Source: an uncultured Bacteroidales bacterium (GTDB lineage: Bacteria > Bacteroidota > Bacteroidia > Bacteroidales > UBA932). Taken from it: a stretch of 64,000 nt of DNA. The notes below the pieces were generated by a model. It worked only from the letters and a program-made list of their open reading frames with translations, made no database searches and was not told the DNA's origin. The position numbers and the translations under genes are program-made. Below are positions 8,573 to 16,956 of this stretch, one piece after another; position 1 is the first letter of the stretch; every line of letters starts with the position of its first letter. Location: the NCBI GenBank assembly GCA_937900465.1, contig CALCEJ010000155.1, positions 1 through 64,000 of the forward strand, given 5' to 3'.

Positions 8573-9099
8573 TGTTCAAGCCTTTAAAAGGATTATTCCG
8601 CCGCTACAGCCTCCGAAAGAACGCATCTTCCGAGCCAACGGGAATCCATCCCCTCGGGTCCATACGTAGCGTCGTTGCGCTTGTCGACGTGGAAGACACG
8701 ACTTTTGACGAGTGTAAGAATGCGCTCAATGCCTTTTTTCGGGAGCGTGGAATAAAGGGAGACATCTTCTTCTTCGATTTCCGCCGCCTTACGGAAGGTG
8801 AGCGTCTCATTACCAGTATCAAGACGACGGTCCTCAGGAAGGACCTCAACTGGTACGGCCGTCCCTCGGACGAGAAGGTCCAGCTTATGCTTCAGGGAGA
8901 GCCCGATATGCTCCTGTCGCTGATTCCTTCCGCCGGCTTCCCCGTAGAATATGTGGCGTCGTGCTCCAGGGCGCGTTTCAAGGTCGGGCGCGAACAGCTT
9001 CCGGGCGGGGTTTTCGACATTGTGGTCAGCGGCACTTCGGACGCCTCGCAGCTGGATGTATTCAACTGGATGGTAAAAATACTCGACACTATAGAATGA
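8572..9099 (+). CDS. DUF6913-like conserved hypothetical protein
   Basis: A 175-residue soluble protein with no signal peptide. Its layout (basic N-terminus, then SIRSVVALVDVEDTTFDE, then FDFRRL and WYGRPSDEKVQLML) resembles the short Bacteroidota family DUF6913, whose function is unknown. It overlaps the kinase stop by one base and its own stop overlaps the next start as ATGA, so it is the middle gene of a three-gene operon. The family assignment is from memory of the pattern and is not certain. Confidence 0.6.
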   Translation: MFKPLKGLFRRYSLRKNASSEPTGIHPLGSIRSVVALVDVEDTTFDECKNALNAFFRERGIKGDIFFFDFRRLTEGERLITSIKTTVLRKDLNWYGRPSDEKVQLMLQGEPDMLLSLIPSAGFPVEYVASCSRARFKVGREQLPGGVFDIVVSGTSDASQLDVFNWMVKILDTIE

Positions 9100-9578
9100 A
9101 GACTCTCTGGCACTACATAATCGTATTCTTGATTTCGATGGTCCCCCTTATCGAACTCCGCGGCGCAATTCCTTATGCCGTGGGCTTCGGGCTTGACATC
9201 GTTCCGGCCATAATCATCTCCGTCCTTGGAAATATGATTCCGGTTCCTTTCATTTTCCTTTTCGCAAGAAAGGTTCTCCTGTGGGGAAAGGACAAGAAGA
9301 TCATAGGCGGCTTTTTCACCTGGTGCCTTGAAAAGGGCGAAAAAGGCGGAAGGAAGCTCGAGGCCAAGGCCGGCCGCGGCCTGTACTGGGCGCTGCTTCT
9401 GTTTGTGGGCATCCCTGTTCCGGGGACCGGCGCCTGGACCGGCACCCTCGCCGCCAGTATTCTCAATATGGACTTTAAAAAGAGTGTCCTGTTCGTTCTC
9501 CTAGGGGTCCTTCTAGCCGGTACGATTATGCTCGCCGCTTCCCTTGGCGTATTCGGAGCGATTCAGCTTGTGAAATAG
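9096..9578 (+). CDS. Small multidrug export-like membrane protein (PF06695 type)
   Basis: A 160-residue inner membrane protein with four or five hydrophobic segments. The N-terminal VPLIELRGAIPYAVGFGLD and the central IPVPGTGAWTGTLAAS are hallmarks of the family called small multi-drug export protein. The transport role of that family is weakly established. The ATG at 9096 overlaps the upstream stop codon (ATGA), which sets the start even though the open frame extends further up. Last gene of the PfkB operon. Confidence 0.75.
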   Translation: MKTLWHYIIVFLISMVPLIELRGAIPYAVGFGLDIVPAIIISVLGNMIPVPFIFLFARKVLLWGKDKKIIGGFFTWCLEKGEKGGRKLEAKAGRGLYWALLLFVGIPVPGTGAWTGTLAASILNMDFKKSVLFVLLGVLLAGTIMLAASLGVFGAIQLVK

Positions 9579-9632
9579 TTATTCCGCCCCCAGCACCAGC
9601 TCCACCGGACAATGGTCGGAGCCGAAGATTTC
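9579..9632 (-). pseudogene. Detached 3' end of xth
   Basis: The minus strand reads IFGSDHCPVELVLGAE then stop. Its first 41 bases are identical to the last coding bases of the full xth gene at 10391-10431. This fragment probably keeps the ancestral C-terminus (VELVLGAE). The intact gene now ends VELVL, at a stop supplied by the intervening insert. Confidence 0.75.
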
Positions 9633-9634
9633 TC

Positions 9635-10189
9635 TTACAAACAAATAGTCAGACAAGCTTTTATCCCCGTCGACCATTGCGCCTCCCTATACAAGGATGC
9701 AAGACCGACTGAGATATTTGTATTCCGCCACAGGTTTACTCCCAAGCCTGGACAAACACAGGAATAAGTCCTCCAGTATGGTGGAGATTGCAATTCCCCT
9801 GTCTGGAAATACACTTCATCAGCATTAACCTTATAAAAATACTGCAAACCAAGCTGGCCTTCAACAAAGAGGAACAATCTGCGTCTTTCCGAAAAAAAGA
9901 TATATCCTTTACCATAAAGATGCATTGGAATAGAATGCCTGCTGGCAGGATAAGCATTCCACGTTTCGACCCCATAACCGGCCCCCAGGCCGGCAACGAC
10001 ATCCTTGAAACGAACCCCCGTATTTAATGTATTAACGCTGTGAGGGATAAAAACCTGGGTTTGTGCAGATACCTCCAAAAACAAGTTCCTATCTTTATGA
10101 TTATCTTGAGAATAGGCTTCAATTTCGGATAATGATGCACATACGATTGCAAAGATTGCAAGGGCAGCGAATGACAATATCTTTTTCAT
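9635..10189 (-). CDS. Putative outer membrane beta-barrel protein
   Basis: 184 residues from the ATG at 10187-10189. The N-terminus MKKILSFAALAIFAIVCASL is a signal peptide with likely cleavage near residue 26. The rest is glycine- and aromatic-rich with alternating hydrophobic stretches (KGYIFFSERRRLFLFVEGQL), as in small porin-like barrels. No family is recognised. The stop codon lies three bases from the detached xth fragment, and the C-terminus (ACLTICL) lacks the terminal aromatic residue usual in barrel proteins, so the end may have been truncated on insertion. Base composition is clearly richer in A/T than its neighbours, which suggests transfer. Confidence 0.55.
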   Translation of the reverse strand: MKKILSFAALAIFAIVCASLSEIEAYSQDNHKDRNLFLEVSAQTQVFIPHSVNTLNTGVRFKDVVAGLGAGYGVETWNAYPASRHSIPMHLYGKGYIFFSERRRLFLFVEGQLGLQYFYKVNADEVYFQTGELQSPPYWRTYSCVCPGLGVNLWRNTNISVGLASLYREAQWSTGIKACLTICL

Positions 10190-10316
10190 ACCTAATGCTT
10201 TATAAAACAACGACACGTAAATCTACTCATTATTTTTAAAACTCCAATAGTTTTAATTCCTGACGTTGTCCTATGCGCTGCCGCGGGAGCATAAGCATAT
10301 GTGGTGCTTCAGTTAA

Positions 10317-10368
10317 TTTTAGACGGGTGCCCAAGTTTCTCATTTTTAACTTAGGCACCCGTCTAAAA
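10317..10368. repeat. Near-perfect 21-bp inverted repeat
   Basis: Arms 10317-10337 and 10348-10368 (TTTTAGACGGGTGCC with one internal mismatch, then AAGTT) around a 10-nt loop. It sits 19 bp after the xth stop codon and can terminate xth on the minus strand, since the arm ends in a T-run. It may equally be an end of the inserted segment. The remaining 10190-10316 stretch shows nothing recognisable. Confidence 0.6.
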
Positions 10369-10386
10369 CACTAGAAGACTATATTT

Positions 10387-11133
10387 CTATAGCACCAGCT
10401 CCACCGGACAATGGTCGGAGCCGAAGATTTCGTTGTGGATTTCCGTCCGGGCGATCCGGGGACGGAGACGGTCTGAGACGATGAAATAGTCGATACGCCA
10501 CCCCGCATTCCTTGCCCTCGCGTTCATCCGGTAACTCCACCAGGAGTACTTCACCTCATCCGGATGCTGATACCGCCAGGTGTCCGTGAAGCCTGCGGCG
10601 AGAAGCGCCGTGAACTTTTCCCGCTCCTCGTCGGAGAATCCCGCATTGAAGTGATTAGTCGCAGGGTTCTTAAGGTCAATCTCCTCGTGAGCGACGTTAA
10701 GGTCACCGCAGAAAACGACGGGTTTCACCCTGTCGAGGCCCATAAGGTAAGCCCTCATATCATCCTCCCACTGCATCCTGTATCCAAGCCGCCTCAGCTC
10801 ATCCTGAGAGTTCGGAACATAGGCGCAGACAAGGTAGAAGTCCTCCATCTCAAGGGTTATCGCACGTCCCTCGTGATCGTGGATATCTATTCCTATCCCA
10901 TAACGGACGGAAAGAGGATGATGCTTCGTATAGACCGCAGTCCCGCTGTATCCCTTTTTCTCCGCGAAGTTCCAGTAGCTTTCATAGCCTCGGAACTCGA
11001 GATCCAGCTGTCCCTCCTGCATCTTCGTCTCCTGAAGGCAGAAAAAGTCAGCGTCAAACTCAGAAAAGACACCGGCAAAGCCCTTCCCCACGACAGCGCG
11101 GAGACCGTTTACATTCCACGAAATGAATTTCAT
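10387..11133 (-). CDS. xth: Exodeoxyribonuclease III
   Basis: 248 residues. An AP endonuclease and 3'-5' exonuclease of base-excision repair with the endonuclease/exonuclease/phosphatase fold. Visible motifs: MKFISWNVNGLRAV at the start, FCLQETKMQEGQ with the metal-binding glutamate, VFCGDLNVAHEEIDLKNP, and the catalytic GSDHCPVEL at the end. It starts one base after the cysS stop codon, so it is the downstream gene of a cysS-xth operon. The last residues have been changed by the insertion next to it (ends VELVL), but all catalytic residues remain. Confidence 0.95.
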   Translation of the reverse strand: MKFISWNVNGLRAVVGKGFAGVFSEFDADFFCLQETKMQEGQLDLEFRGYESYWNFAEKKGYSGTAVYTKHHPLSVRYGIGIDIHDHEGRAITLEMEDFYLVCAYVPNSQDELRRLGYRMQWEDDMRAYLMGLDRVKPVVFCGDLNVAHEEIDLKNPATNHFNAGFSDEEREKFTALLAAGFTDTWRYQHPDEVKYSWWSYRMNARARNAGWRIDYFIVSDRLRPRIARTEIHNEIFGSDHCPVELVL

Positions 11134-11134
11134 A

Positions 11135-12646
11135 TTATTCCAGGTTCCAGGTACTTCCTTCCTTGGTGTCCTTCACAGTGATTCCCACTGAGGCAAGAAG
11201 GTCACGGATACGGTCGCTCTCCGCCCAGTTCTTTTCCTCACGGACCTTCCTGCGGTTTTCAAGGACAATCTGCATCGCCCCGTCAAGGGCTTTCTGATAC
11301 TTGTCGCTTCCTCCTGCCGCATCCTCGTCACTGAGCCCCAGCACTCCCCCGACGATTTCGTCGAACAGCTGTTTGAACGAGGCCTTGTCAGCCTCCGACA
11401 GGTTTCCTGCATTAATGAGTTTCACCGCTTCAAAAAGATGGGCTATCGCAACGGGGGTATTCATATCATCGCACAGCGCATCCATCACGGCCTCGTAAAT
11501 GCGTCCGGCCTCGCCGGAAGGGGAGACCCCTTCCGGAGCATTTGCCCGGATAGGGTCACGAAGCGACGCGGAGGAAGGGGTCTCCCCTTCCGGCGAAACG
11601 GCGCGCCAGGCGTCCATCATACGCTTGTACCCCTTCTCCGCAGCGGCGAGAGCTTCATTGGAGAAGTCAAGGGTGCTGCGGTAATGGGCCTGAAGGATGA
11701 AGAAACGGATGGTCATCGGGGAATAAGCGCGCTCGAGCTTGGGATGATTTCCGGAGAAGAGTTCCGGAAGGGTGATGAAGTTCCCGAGGGACTTCCCCAT
11801 CTTCTGGCCGTTTATGGTGATCATATTGTTGTGGACCCAGTAGTGAACGCCCTGGGTTCCGCGGGAAGCCTGGTTCTGGGCTATTTCGCACTCGTGATGA
11901 GGGAACATCAGGTCCATTCCGCCGCCGTGGATGTCAAATTCCCGGCCAAGATATTTCTCGCCCATCACTGAGCACTCCAAATGCCATCCCGGGAAGCCTT
12001 CGCCCCAGGGAGAAGGCCAGCGCATAATGTGCTCCGGCTCCGCTTTTTTCCAAAGTGCGAAGTCATAGGGAGCCTTCTTGTCAGACTGACCGTCAAGAGA
12101 GCGGGTCCCTTCAAGCGTCGCCTCAAGGGTGCGTCCGGAAAGGACTCCGTAATGGAAGTCATCGTTGTATTTTTCGACGTCGAAATAGACGGACCCGTTA
12201 CTCTCGTAGGCATAACCGGCTTCGAGTATCTTTTTGATAGCCTCGATCTGCTCGATGATATGGCCGGAGGCACGGGGCTCTATGGACGGAGACTCGCATC
12301 CCAGAAGGCGCATAGCCTCGTGATAGCGTTCAGTGTAGTACTGAACGACCTCCATAGGCTCGAGCTGCTCCAGACGGGCTTTCTTCGCGATCTTGTCCTC
12401 GCCTTCGTCCGCATCGTGCTCGAGATGGCCCACATCCGTGATGTTGCGCACATAACGGACCTTGTACCCCAAATACTTCAGGAGGCGGAAAAGGACGTCA
12501 TAAGTAACGCCCGGACGGGCGTGTCCCAGATGAGCGTCACCATAGACCGTGGGGCCGCAGACGTACATTCCGACGTGGCCGGGATTCACCGGGACAAACA
12601 GTTCCTTGCTCCTTGAGAGCGTATTTGTAAGATACAAGGGTCTCAT
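11135..12646 (-). CDS. cysS: Cysteinyl-tRNA synthetase
   Basis: 503 residues. It activates cysteine and charges tRNA-Cys. The class I HIGH-like motif is seen in [20 protein letters not shown] (residues ~31-50), the zinc-binding GWHLECSVM and HHECEIAQ in the middle, and the KMSKS-type loop as [12 protein letters not shown]. At about residues 351-380, in the linker between the catalytic core and the helical anticodon-side domain (which restarts at [19 protein letters not shown]), is a palindromic in-frame insert. All key motifs lie outside it, so the enzyme should work. It follows the lipoprotein gene on the same strand closely and leads into xth. Confidence 0.96.
   Translation of the reverse strand: MRPLYLTNTLSRSKELFVPVNPGHVGMYVCGPTVYGDAHLGHARPGVTYDVLFRLLKYLGYKVRYVRNITDVGHLEHDADEGEDKIAKKARLEQLEPMEVVQYYTERYHEAMRLLGCESPSIEPRASGHIIEQIEAIKKILEAGYAYESNGSVYFDVEKYNDDFHYGVLSGRTLEATLEGTRSLDGQSDKKAPYDFALWKKAEPEHIMRWPSPWGEGFPGWHLECSVMGEKYLGREFDIHGGGMDLMFPHHECEIAQNQASRGTQGVHYWVHNNMITINGQKMGKSLGNFITLPELFSGNHPKLERAYSPMTIRFFILQAHYRSTLDFSNEALAAAEKGYKRMMDAWRAVSPEGETPSSASLRDPIRANAPEGVSPSGEAGRIYEAVMDALCDDMNTPVAIAHLFEAVKLINAGNLSEADKASFKQLFDEIVGGVLGLSDEDAAGGSDKYQKALDGAMQIVLENRRKVREEKNWAESDRIRDLLASVGITVKDTKEGSTWNLE
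11511..11596 (-). repeat. In-frame palindromic insert, copy 2 (in cysS)
   Basis: A perfect 24-bp inverted repeat (arms 11511-11534 and 11573-11596) around a 38-nt core at 11535-11572. Read along cysS the core gives [13 protein letters not shown]. It matches the copy in the RNA methyltransferase at 34 of 38 positions, in the same orientation to the gene and the same frame, while the arms differ from that copy except for a short GC-rich resemblance. Confidence 0.85.
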
Positions 12647-12652
12647 ATGGAC

Positions 12653-13915
12653 TTATTTACGTGCTTTGTTTCTTTTGACTCTGACCGCTTTTGACGAGGC
12701 GGAAGGGGTGCTGAGGATAGAAGCGGAGCCGTCGATTGTAACGGTGCTCTTGCCGTAGTTGCCGGTGAGATTCAGGTCATCGTCCAGACCTACGATATAG
12801 AACTCGTAGCTTCCGTTGTCGATAACGTTGTAGGAATCATAGTCCTCCGGTCCTTCGTAGTACCATCCGTAGGATACGTTATACCAGGCAATGTCGATGA
12901 GCTCTTCTTCGAGGCTTTCATAGCCGTATTCGCCTTCCGTGTCAGCGAAATCGAAGGTGAAATAGTTGTCTGTAACGTTCTCGACGATGATGATGTCATA
13001 TTCTTCTCCGTCTTCGGAGTCACGGCCTCCGTAGTAAGCTTTCCACTCCGACTGTAACGTAAGGGGGCCGGTAAGGACGGGATCATAATCGTCGTCATCG
13101 CCGCTGTCGCCGCCTTCGCCGCCATCAATTTCCGGAAGGACAATGTCGACGGCGCCGTACCGTCCGGTCGCATTTCCTTCAGCATCGAACTCAAGGATGT
13201 ACAGCGTTGTGGGACCGGCGTCATAATAAGATGCATAATAAGAGTCTTCCGAGGATGAGAAGAGAACGTCCGAAATGTCGTCACCGGCTTCCAGCGATTC
13301 TTTTATCTCGGCGGAATAATCCTCAAGGAGGGCCTTCAGGGAACCGTCATAGTAATTCTCGAGTTCCTCATCCGTATATGTTTCCAACCAGAAGTATTTG
13401 ATTCCGGGAACTGTCGGGTTTACGAAAAAGTATGCGTAGCCTCCGTAAATAAAGGGATCACCGTCGACGCTTGCCGTCCAATCCTTCATATAGGTAAGGC
13501 CTTCTTCAACAGTGCCGTTGCCTCCTCCATTGGCTTTAGCCTCATAGACAAGGGTGACCTTTGAAAGGGCAGGATTGATCTCCGCGTCTCCCGCCACGTC
13601 AGAAATCATAATGGTGACGCTCGCATCCTCTCCGGGGGTGATTTTAACATCGAAGGGAGTAAGGGCGCCGGTAACGGAGACGACCTCGGGGAACGACACA
13701 TCCGCCTTGGAAAGGGACGAAGAAGGGTCCAGCGCAAGCTGGACTATAATGTCAGACCCCCTGTCTCCGGAAACTACTATCTGGACAGACGCCACTCCGT
13801 TATCATCGAATTTTCCGCCTCCGACAAGGCTTACCGATGCCAGCTCCTTTTTGCAGGATACAAGACCGGAGAGTATCGCCATCATTGCGAAGAATAAATT
13901 GACCGTTTTTCTCAT
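12653..13915 (-). CDS. Hypothetical lipoprotein with repeated domains
   Basis: 420 residues from the ATG at 13913-13915. MRKTVNLFFAMMAILSGLVSC is a signal peptide with lipobox LVSC, so the protein is lipid-anchored. After a BACON/Ig-like stretch (to ~residue 120), two similar units follow (about 135-275 and 290-400), each with a W-x-A/S opening, a central DxY-rich part and a YILEFDAEGNATGRYG-like end. The same unit occurs in the lipoprotein at 14815-16038. Very rich in D, E and Y. The C-terminal tail (KAVRVKRNKARK) is strikingly basic. The function is unknown. It lies upstream of cysS on the same strand with a 6-bp gap. Confidence 0.7.
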   Translation of the reverse strand: MRKTVNLFFAMMAILSGLVSCKKELASVSLVGGGKFDDNGVASVQIVVSGDRGSDIIVQLALDPSSSLSKADVSFPEVVSVTGALTPFDVKITPGEDASVTIMISDVAGDAEINPALSKVTLVYEAKANGGGNGTVEEGLTYMKDWTASVDGDPFIYGGYAYFFVNPTVPGIKYFWLETYTDEELENYYDGSLKALLEDYSAEIKESLEAGDDISDVLFSSSEDSYYASYYDAGPTTLYILEFDAEGNATGRYGAVDIVLPEIDGGEGGDSGDDDDYDPVLTGPLTLQSEWKAYYGGRDSEDGEEYDIIIVENVTDNYFTFDFADTEGEYGYESLEEELIDIAWYNVSYGWYYEGPEDYDSYNVIDNGSYEFYIVGLDDDLNLTGNYGKSTVTIDGSASILSTPSASSKAVRVKRNKARK

Positions 13916-13977
13916 ATTCTTATATTTTGATTGAGCGCCAAATTTCGTAAAATTCTCCGGTCTATCCAAATTTTAAC

Positions 13978-13985
13978 TAACTTTG
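13978..13985 (+). promoter_or_regulatory. -7 box for folD
   Basis: TAACTTTG, a full TAnnTTTG match, seven bases before the folD ATG. The transcript would begin almost at the start codon, so it is very short-leadered or leaderless. Confidence 0.5.
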
Positions 13986-13992
13986 CTCCATT

Positions 13993-14862
13993 ATGAATAT
14001 CATTGACGGAAAAGCGATAAGCGCAAAGCTGAAGGCAAAGGTCGCAGAAGGCGTCCGGGAACTCAGGGAAAAATATGGGCGGGAGCCTCATCTTGCGGTG
14101 ATCCGGGTCGGCGAAGACCCCGCAAGCGTAGTCTATGTCAGAAACAAGGCAAGGGCGTGCGAAGAGGTGGGCATAAAGAACACTACGATCGTCCTTGACG
14201 AGAAGACTTCGGAAGAGGACCTTCTCCTTACGGTCAGGCGGCTGAATGCCGACGATGGCGTTGACGGCATCCTCGTCCAGCTTCCGCTTCCGGAAGGGAT
14301 CAGCGAGGAAAAGGTCATCGACACTATCGACCGCTCCAAAGACGTCGACGGATTCCATCCTTACAATGTCGCCGGGCTCTGGCAGAAAACCCCTCATATG
14401 TCCCCCTGCACCCCCAAGGGAATAATGAAACTCCTCGAGGCTTCGGGAGTGGACCCCAAGGGAAAAAGGGCCGTCGTAATCGGCCGGAGCAATATCGTGG
14501 GCCTTCCGGTCGCGAAGATGCTCCTTGACGCGAATGCTACCGTCACTGTTTGTCACACCCGCACCGTAGACCTTCCTTCCGTCACAAGGAGCGCTGAGAT
14601 CCTTGTCGTCGCTGCCGGGAAGGCGAAGATGGTCACCGGAGACATGGTCTCCCCCGGATGCGTCGTGATCGACGTCGGAATGGACCGGGATCCCGAGACA
14701 AACAAATTGTGCGGCGATGTCGATTTCGACACCGTCGCACCTGAAGCCGCCTTCATCACTCCGGTTCCCGGAGGAGTCGGGCCTATGACTATCGCCTGCC
14801 TGATGGAGAATACGCTAGAGTGCGCGAGAGCCCGCCTTGACGGCGCGGACCGTTCTCTCTGA
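13993..14862 (+). CDS. folD: Methylenetetrahydrofolate dehydrogenase/cyclohydrolase
   Basis: 289 residues. Interconverts 5,10-methylene-THF, methenyl-THF and 10-formyl-THF for purine and formyl-methionine supply. Motifs present: the substrate/catalytic region [20 protein letters not shown] with the catalytic lysine, [13 protein letters not shown], the Rossmann segment [20 protein letters not shown], and the C-terminal [18 protein letters not shown]. The last 48 bp overlap the 3' end of a convergent lipoprotein gene. Confidence 0.97.
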   Translation: MNIIDGKAISAKLKAKVAEGVRELREKYGREPHLAVIRVGEDPASVVYVRNKARACEEVGIKNTTIVLDEKTSEEDLLLTVRRLNADDGVDGILVQLPLPEGISEEKVIDTIDRSKDVDGFHPYNVAGLWQKTPHMSPCTPKGIMKLLEASGVDPKGKRAVVIGRSNIVGLPVAKMLLDANATVTVCHTRTVDLPSVTRSAEILVVAAGKAKMVTGDMVSPGCVVIDVGMDRDPETNKLCGDVDFDTVAPEAAFITPVPGGVGPMTIACLMENTLECARARLDGADRSL

Positions 14863-16038
14863 ACGAGGCACGAACACCCTTACACCGGCCTTGCCGCTGC
14901 GGCGGAGAGCGCCGTCATTGGCCCGCTTGATACCGCGTACGGATGAAGGGGCCGTTTCCTCCACCTTTGTCATCGTCAGGGGCAACGAAGGGACGTTCGC
15001 GTTGTAGTCGTACCAGGACTCGTTGTCGTTGCTCCAGCAAAGATACTGCATCTTGTAGAAAGATGTCGTATAGGAATCCCCTTCGTCGAATGTCATCGTA
15101 ACAGTACAGGGCTCAACCGAAGCGGTTTTCCCGTCTTCTGAAATCGTGACCTCCGCGAGGTCGATTCCATATCCGTCCACGATGTAATCCGCGTGCTCGT
15201 GCATATTCCCGGTGTAGTGGATCTTTCCGAAGAATACCTCCTCGACGTTTCCAAGATTTTCGTCGTCGTAAGTCCCGATTGTCTGCGAAACGAAGTACAT
15301 CTTGTGATTGTGACGGTCATAGAAGGTCTCGAACCACTCCTGGTCCATCACCATTCCGTCGGATTCGCTGATACTGCCCCCGGTCTCCCATCCATCCACG
15401 AAGTATGTATAGTTCAGCTCGCTCTTTGAGAGGTCGATCTTGTAGCGTACATACTCGTTACCTATCATCCAGGTTCCGAGGAATGCGGAATACTCGTCCT
15501 CTGCGACGGAATCCTCGAATATCTCGAACTCCAGCATACAGTATTCGCCGGTAAGCTTCTCCGAGCTGTCAAGCCCGAGTACGAACGCATACCAGTCACC
15601 TACCCTTATCCTGTCGAAAAGAATATCTCCAGGAGCGTCGAAAACGTCACCGGAGAGGTTTTGCTCATCCTTCAGATATGAGTCTATGTCGCCCTCCGTG
15701 TAGTAATCAAGGAATTCACTAACGGTAATGAAGCGGACGGTGAACTTGGAAGAAGGTCCTGATACGGAGAAACGTTCTACGTCGGAAATAAATCCATTGT
15801 CCTCCGTGAACTCCTCACGGCCGATGTAGCTGATCTTCCACGTGGACATAAGTTTGGCGACGGGGTCGCCGGTCGTGACGTTACCGTTACCGTTTCCGCC
15901 GTTACCGCTATTGTTTCCTCCGCCATTCGTTTTTCCGGGGCGGTTGTCTCCACGGAAAGGATCGTCACTCTTATGACAGCCTGCGCACAGGGCGATTGCA
16001 GCGATAAGCGCTGCAGCAAGGACCATTTTCGCTTTCAT
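14815..16038 (-). CDS. Hypothetical lipoprotein
   Basis: 407 residues. [21 protein letters not shown] is a lipoprotein signal (lipobox LCAGC region). A G/N-rich linker (residues ~38-58) follows, then a unit beginning [13 protein letters not shown] that resembles those of the lipoprotein at 12653-13915, then a lipocalin-like beta-rich second half ([20 protein letters not shown], near 190). The C-terminal ~45 residues are strongly basic ([17 protein letters not shown]) and overlap folD by 48 bp in the opposite direction, so this tail may be a late extension. A TAATTTTG box lies at 16064-16071. The function is unknown. Confidence 0.7.
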   Translation of the reverse strand: MKAKMVLAAALIAAIALCAGCHKSDDPFRGDNRPGKTNGGGNNSGNGGNGNGNVTTGDPVAKLMSTWKISYIGREEFTEDNGFISDVERFSVSGPSSKFTVRFITVSEFLDYYTEGDIDSYLKDEQNLSGDVFDAPGDILFDRIRVGDWYAFVLGLDSSEKLTGEYCMLEFEIFEDSVAEDEYSAFLGTWMIGNEYVRYKIDLSKSELNYTYFVDGWETGGSISESDGMVMDQEWFETFYDRHNHKMYFVSQTIGTYDDENLGNVEEVFFGKIHYTGNMHEHADYIVDGYGIDLAEVTISEDGKTASVEPCTVTMTFDEGDSYTTSFYKMQYLCWSNDNESWYDYNANVPSLPLTMTKVEETAPSSVRGIKRANDGALRRSGKAGVRVFVPRSERTVRAVKAGSRAL

Positions 16039-16063
16039 ACGGCAATTGTGTTTTTCTTTGATG

Positions 16064-16071
16064 CAAAATTA
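16064..16071 (-). promoter_or_regulatory. -7 box for the lipoprotein at 14815-16038
   Basis: The minus strand reads TAATTTTG, a full TAnnTTTG match, 25 bp before the start codon. No -33 element at the right spacing. Confidence 0.45.
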
Positions 16072-16190
16072 AACAAAAATCCGGCCAAAACGATAAAAAC
16101 CTTAGCCAATTATCATTACCCAAAGAGCCGAAACTCTCGTAGGAGTTCCGGCCCTATCGGTTTTAAACAGTCTCCAACGCCGTCACCGAC

Positions 16191-16335
16191 CACCTCTTTC
16201 GTGGGGGCGTGGGGTGCACAAGGTCTGATTTTGGGTGCCGGACCTTGTGCGGTTTTTGTCTCCTATGGCCGATTTATGCACAAGGTCCCCTGGATGAAAT
16301 CAGACCTTGTGCACCCGCGTCCCACGAAGGGGTGC
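16191..16335. repeat. REP-like cruciform repeat, copy A
   Basis: The outer arms (16191-16231 and 16298-16335) form a long imperfect inverted repeat around GCACAAGGTCTGATT / AATCAGACCTTGTGC. An inner pair GACCTTGTGC (16241-16250) and GCACAAGGTC (16278-16287) lies inside, giving unit order forward-reverse-forward-reverse. The same layout and core occur at 59578-59674 and, with a changed stem (GCGGAAGGTC), at 62912-63047. Intergenic. A smaller hairpin (GCCGAAACTC / GAGTTCCGGC, 16127-16152) lies just before it, and nothing else is recognised between 16072 and 16430. Confidence 0.8.
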
Positions 16336-16431
16336 CAAACCCTGTCGCCGTGGGCAAAATCTGCGTAGGAGAAATCCCAAATGCTGGACAAGTTATCGGG
16401 AGAATGCCATTCGCGCCAAGCAAAGGCACAC

Positions 16432-16462
16432 AAAAAAGCATCGCCGCAAGCGATGCTTTTTT
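16432..16462. terminator. Hairpin with A/T tracts, probably the original tRNA-Leu terminator
   Basis: AAAAAAGCATCGC and GCGATGCTTTTTT are perfect arms around a short loop, usable in both directions. It sits three bases left of the GTGCCTCGGGCGGA repeat that matches the tRNA-Leu 3' end at 34507. Before insertion it would have lain just downstream of that tRNA. Confidence 0.75.
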
Positions 16463-16465
16463 AAG

Positions 16466-16479
16466 GTGCCTCGGGCGGA
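16466..16479. other. Left attachment-like site (attL)
   Basis: GTGCCTCGGGCGGA matches the tRNA-Leu end GTGCCCCGGGCGGG (34507-34520) at 12 of 14 positions. It is followed by a left-end sequence that recurs at 21303, as expected where an element has entered the 3' end of a tRNA gene. Confidence 0.65.
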
Positions 16480-16483
16480 CATA

Positions 16484-16645
16484 AAATCTTTGGTGGCTGT
16501 TGGTGGCTGTTGTGTATTCATTGGTGACTAATCAAAACTCTTAGGTTCAGGGAGTTATCTTCTTGGTGGGTGTATTCAAATAATTCCCCAAAAATTGTGT
16601 CCAAATGTGGCCAATTTCTGGGGTTGTGGTCAAATGTGTCCAAGC
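16484..16645. repeat. Left-end repeat of unit 1
   Basis: Shares two blocks with the left end of unit 2: a CTTGGTGGCTGT...TTGTGTATTCATTGGTG block (16484-16526 against 21312-21354), and a TGTGTCCAAATGTGGCC / TTGTGGTCAAATGTGTCC block (16594-16645 against 21422-21472). The iterated GTGKYCAAATGTGKCC units look like arm-type integrase binding sites. Confidence 0.65.
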
Positions 16646-16663
16646 TGAAAGGAGTGTCATTTC

Positions 16664-16695
16664 TTTGTCCTCTCCAATAATTTTTCTTAACTTTG
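16664..16695 (+). promoter_or_regulatory. Consensus promoter of cassette unit 1
   Basis: TTTG at 16664-16667, a 20-bp gap and TAACTTTG at 16688-16695 match both halves of the Bacteroidota promoter exactly. The start of transcription is expected near 16700, giving a leader of about 255 nt before the first gene. Confidence 0.75.
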
Positions 16696-16698
16696 TCA

Positions 16699-16898
16699 TT
16701 GCTACCGGGCGGAGAAATGCCCGGAGCAAAAAGGCTGTTCATCGATAAGACAAAATCTGGACAATTTTGAGAGCAGATGGACGTCTCGCTTTGGTATGTC
16801 TCGGCATCTCTGGTGCCGTGCATATAAGGCTGGATGTGTCTATTGCTCGCCGCCCCGTCCAGAGGCTGTCTTATGATAGGCAAGATTCCGGCCTTTTT
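16699..16898 (+). ncRNA. Structured leader or small RNA with terminator-like end
   Basis: Begins with a strong hairpin (TTGCTaCCGGGC / GCCCGGAGCAA, 16699-16729). A long closing helix then joins AAAAGGC...ATAAGACA (from about 16729) to TGTCTTAT...GGCC (to about 16891), with an internal TGGAC / GTCCA pair, and a run of seven T ends it at 16898. This fits a ~200-nt transcript ending 58 nt before the FISUMP gene: either an independent small RNA or an attenuator controlling the gene. No known RNA family was recognised. A 16-codon reading frame (MDVSLWYVSASLVPCI) lies inside and is probably chance. Confidence 0.5.
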
Positions 16899-16956
16899 TT
16901 ATGACCACAACGCTGAATTTGGAATCTGTCAGCAGTATTTGGCATAAACCCAAAGA

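Larger units (their letters stand above)
9592..10431. mobile_element. 758-bp insert bounded by a 41-bp direct repeat at xth
   Basis: Identical 41-bp direct repeats lie at 9592-9632 and 10391-10431. Both are the 3' end of xth. Between them (9633-10390) is a more AT-rich stretch holding one outer-membrane-like gene and a near-perfect 21-bp palindrome. The intact xth uses the right copy. This is the footprint left when an element integrates at a gene end and rebuilds it, or of a local duplication. No recombinase gene is present. Confidence 0.6.
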
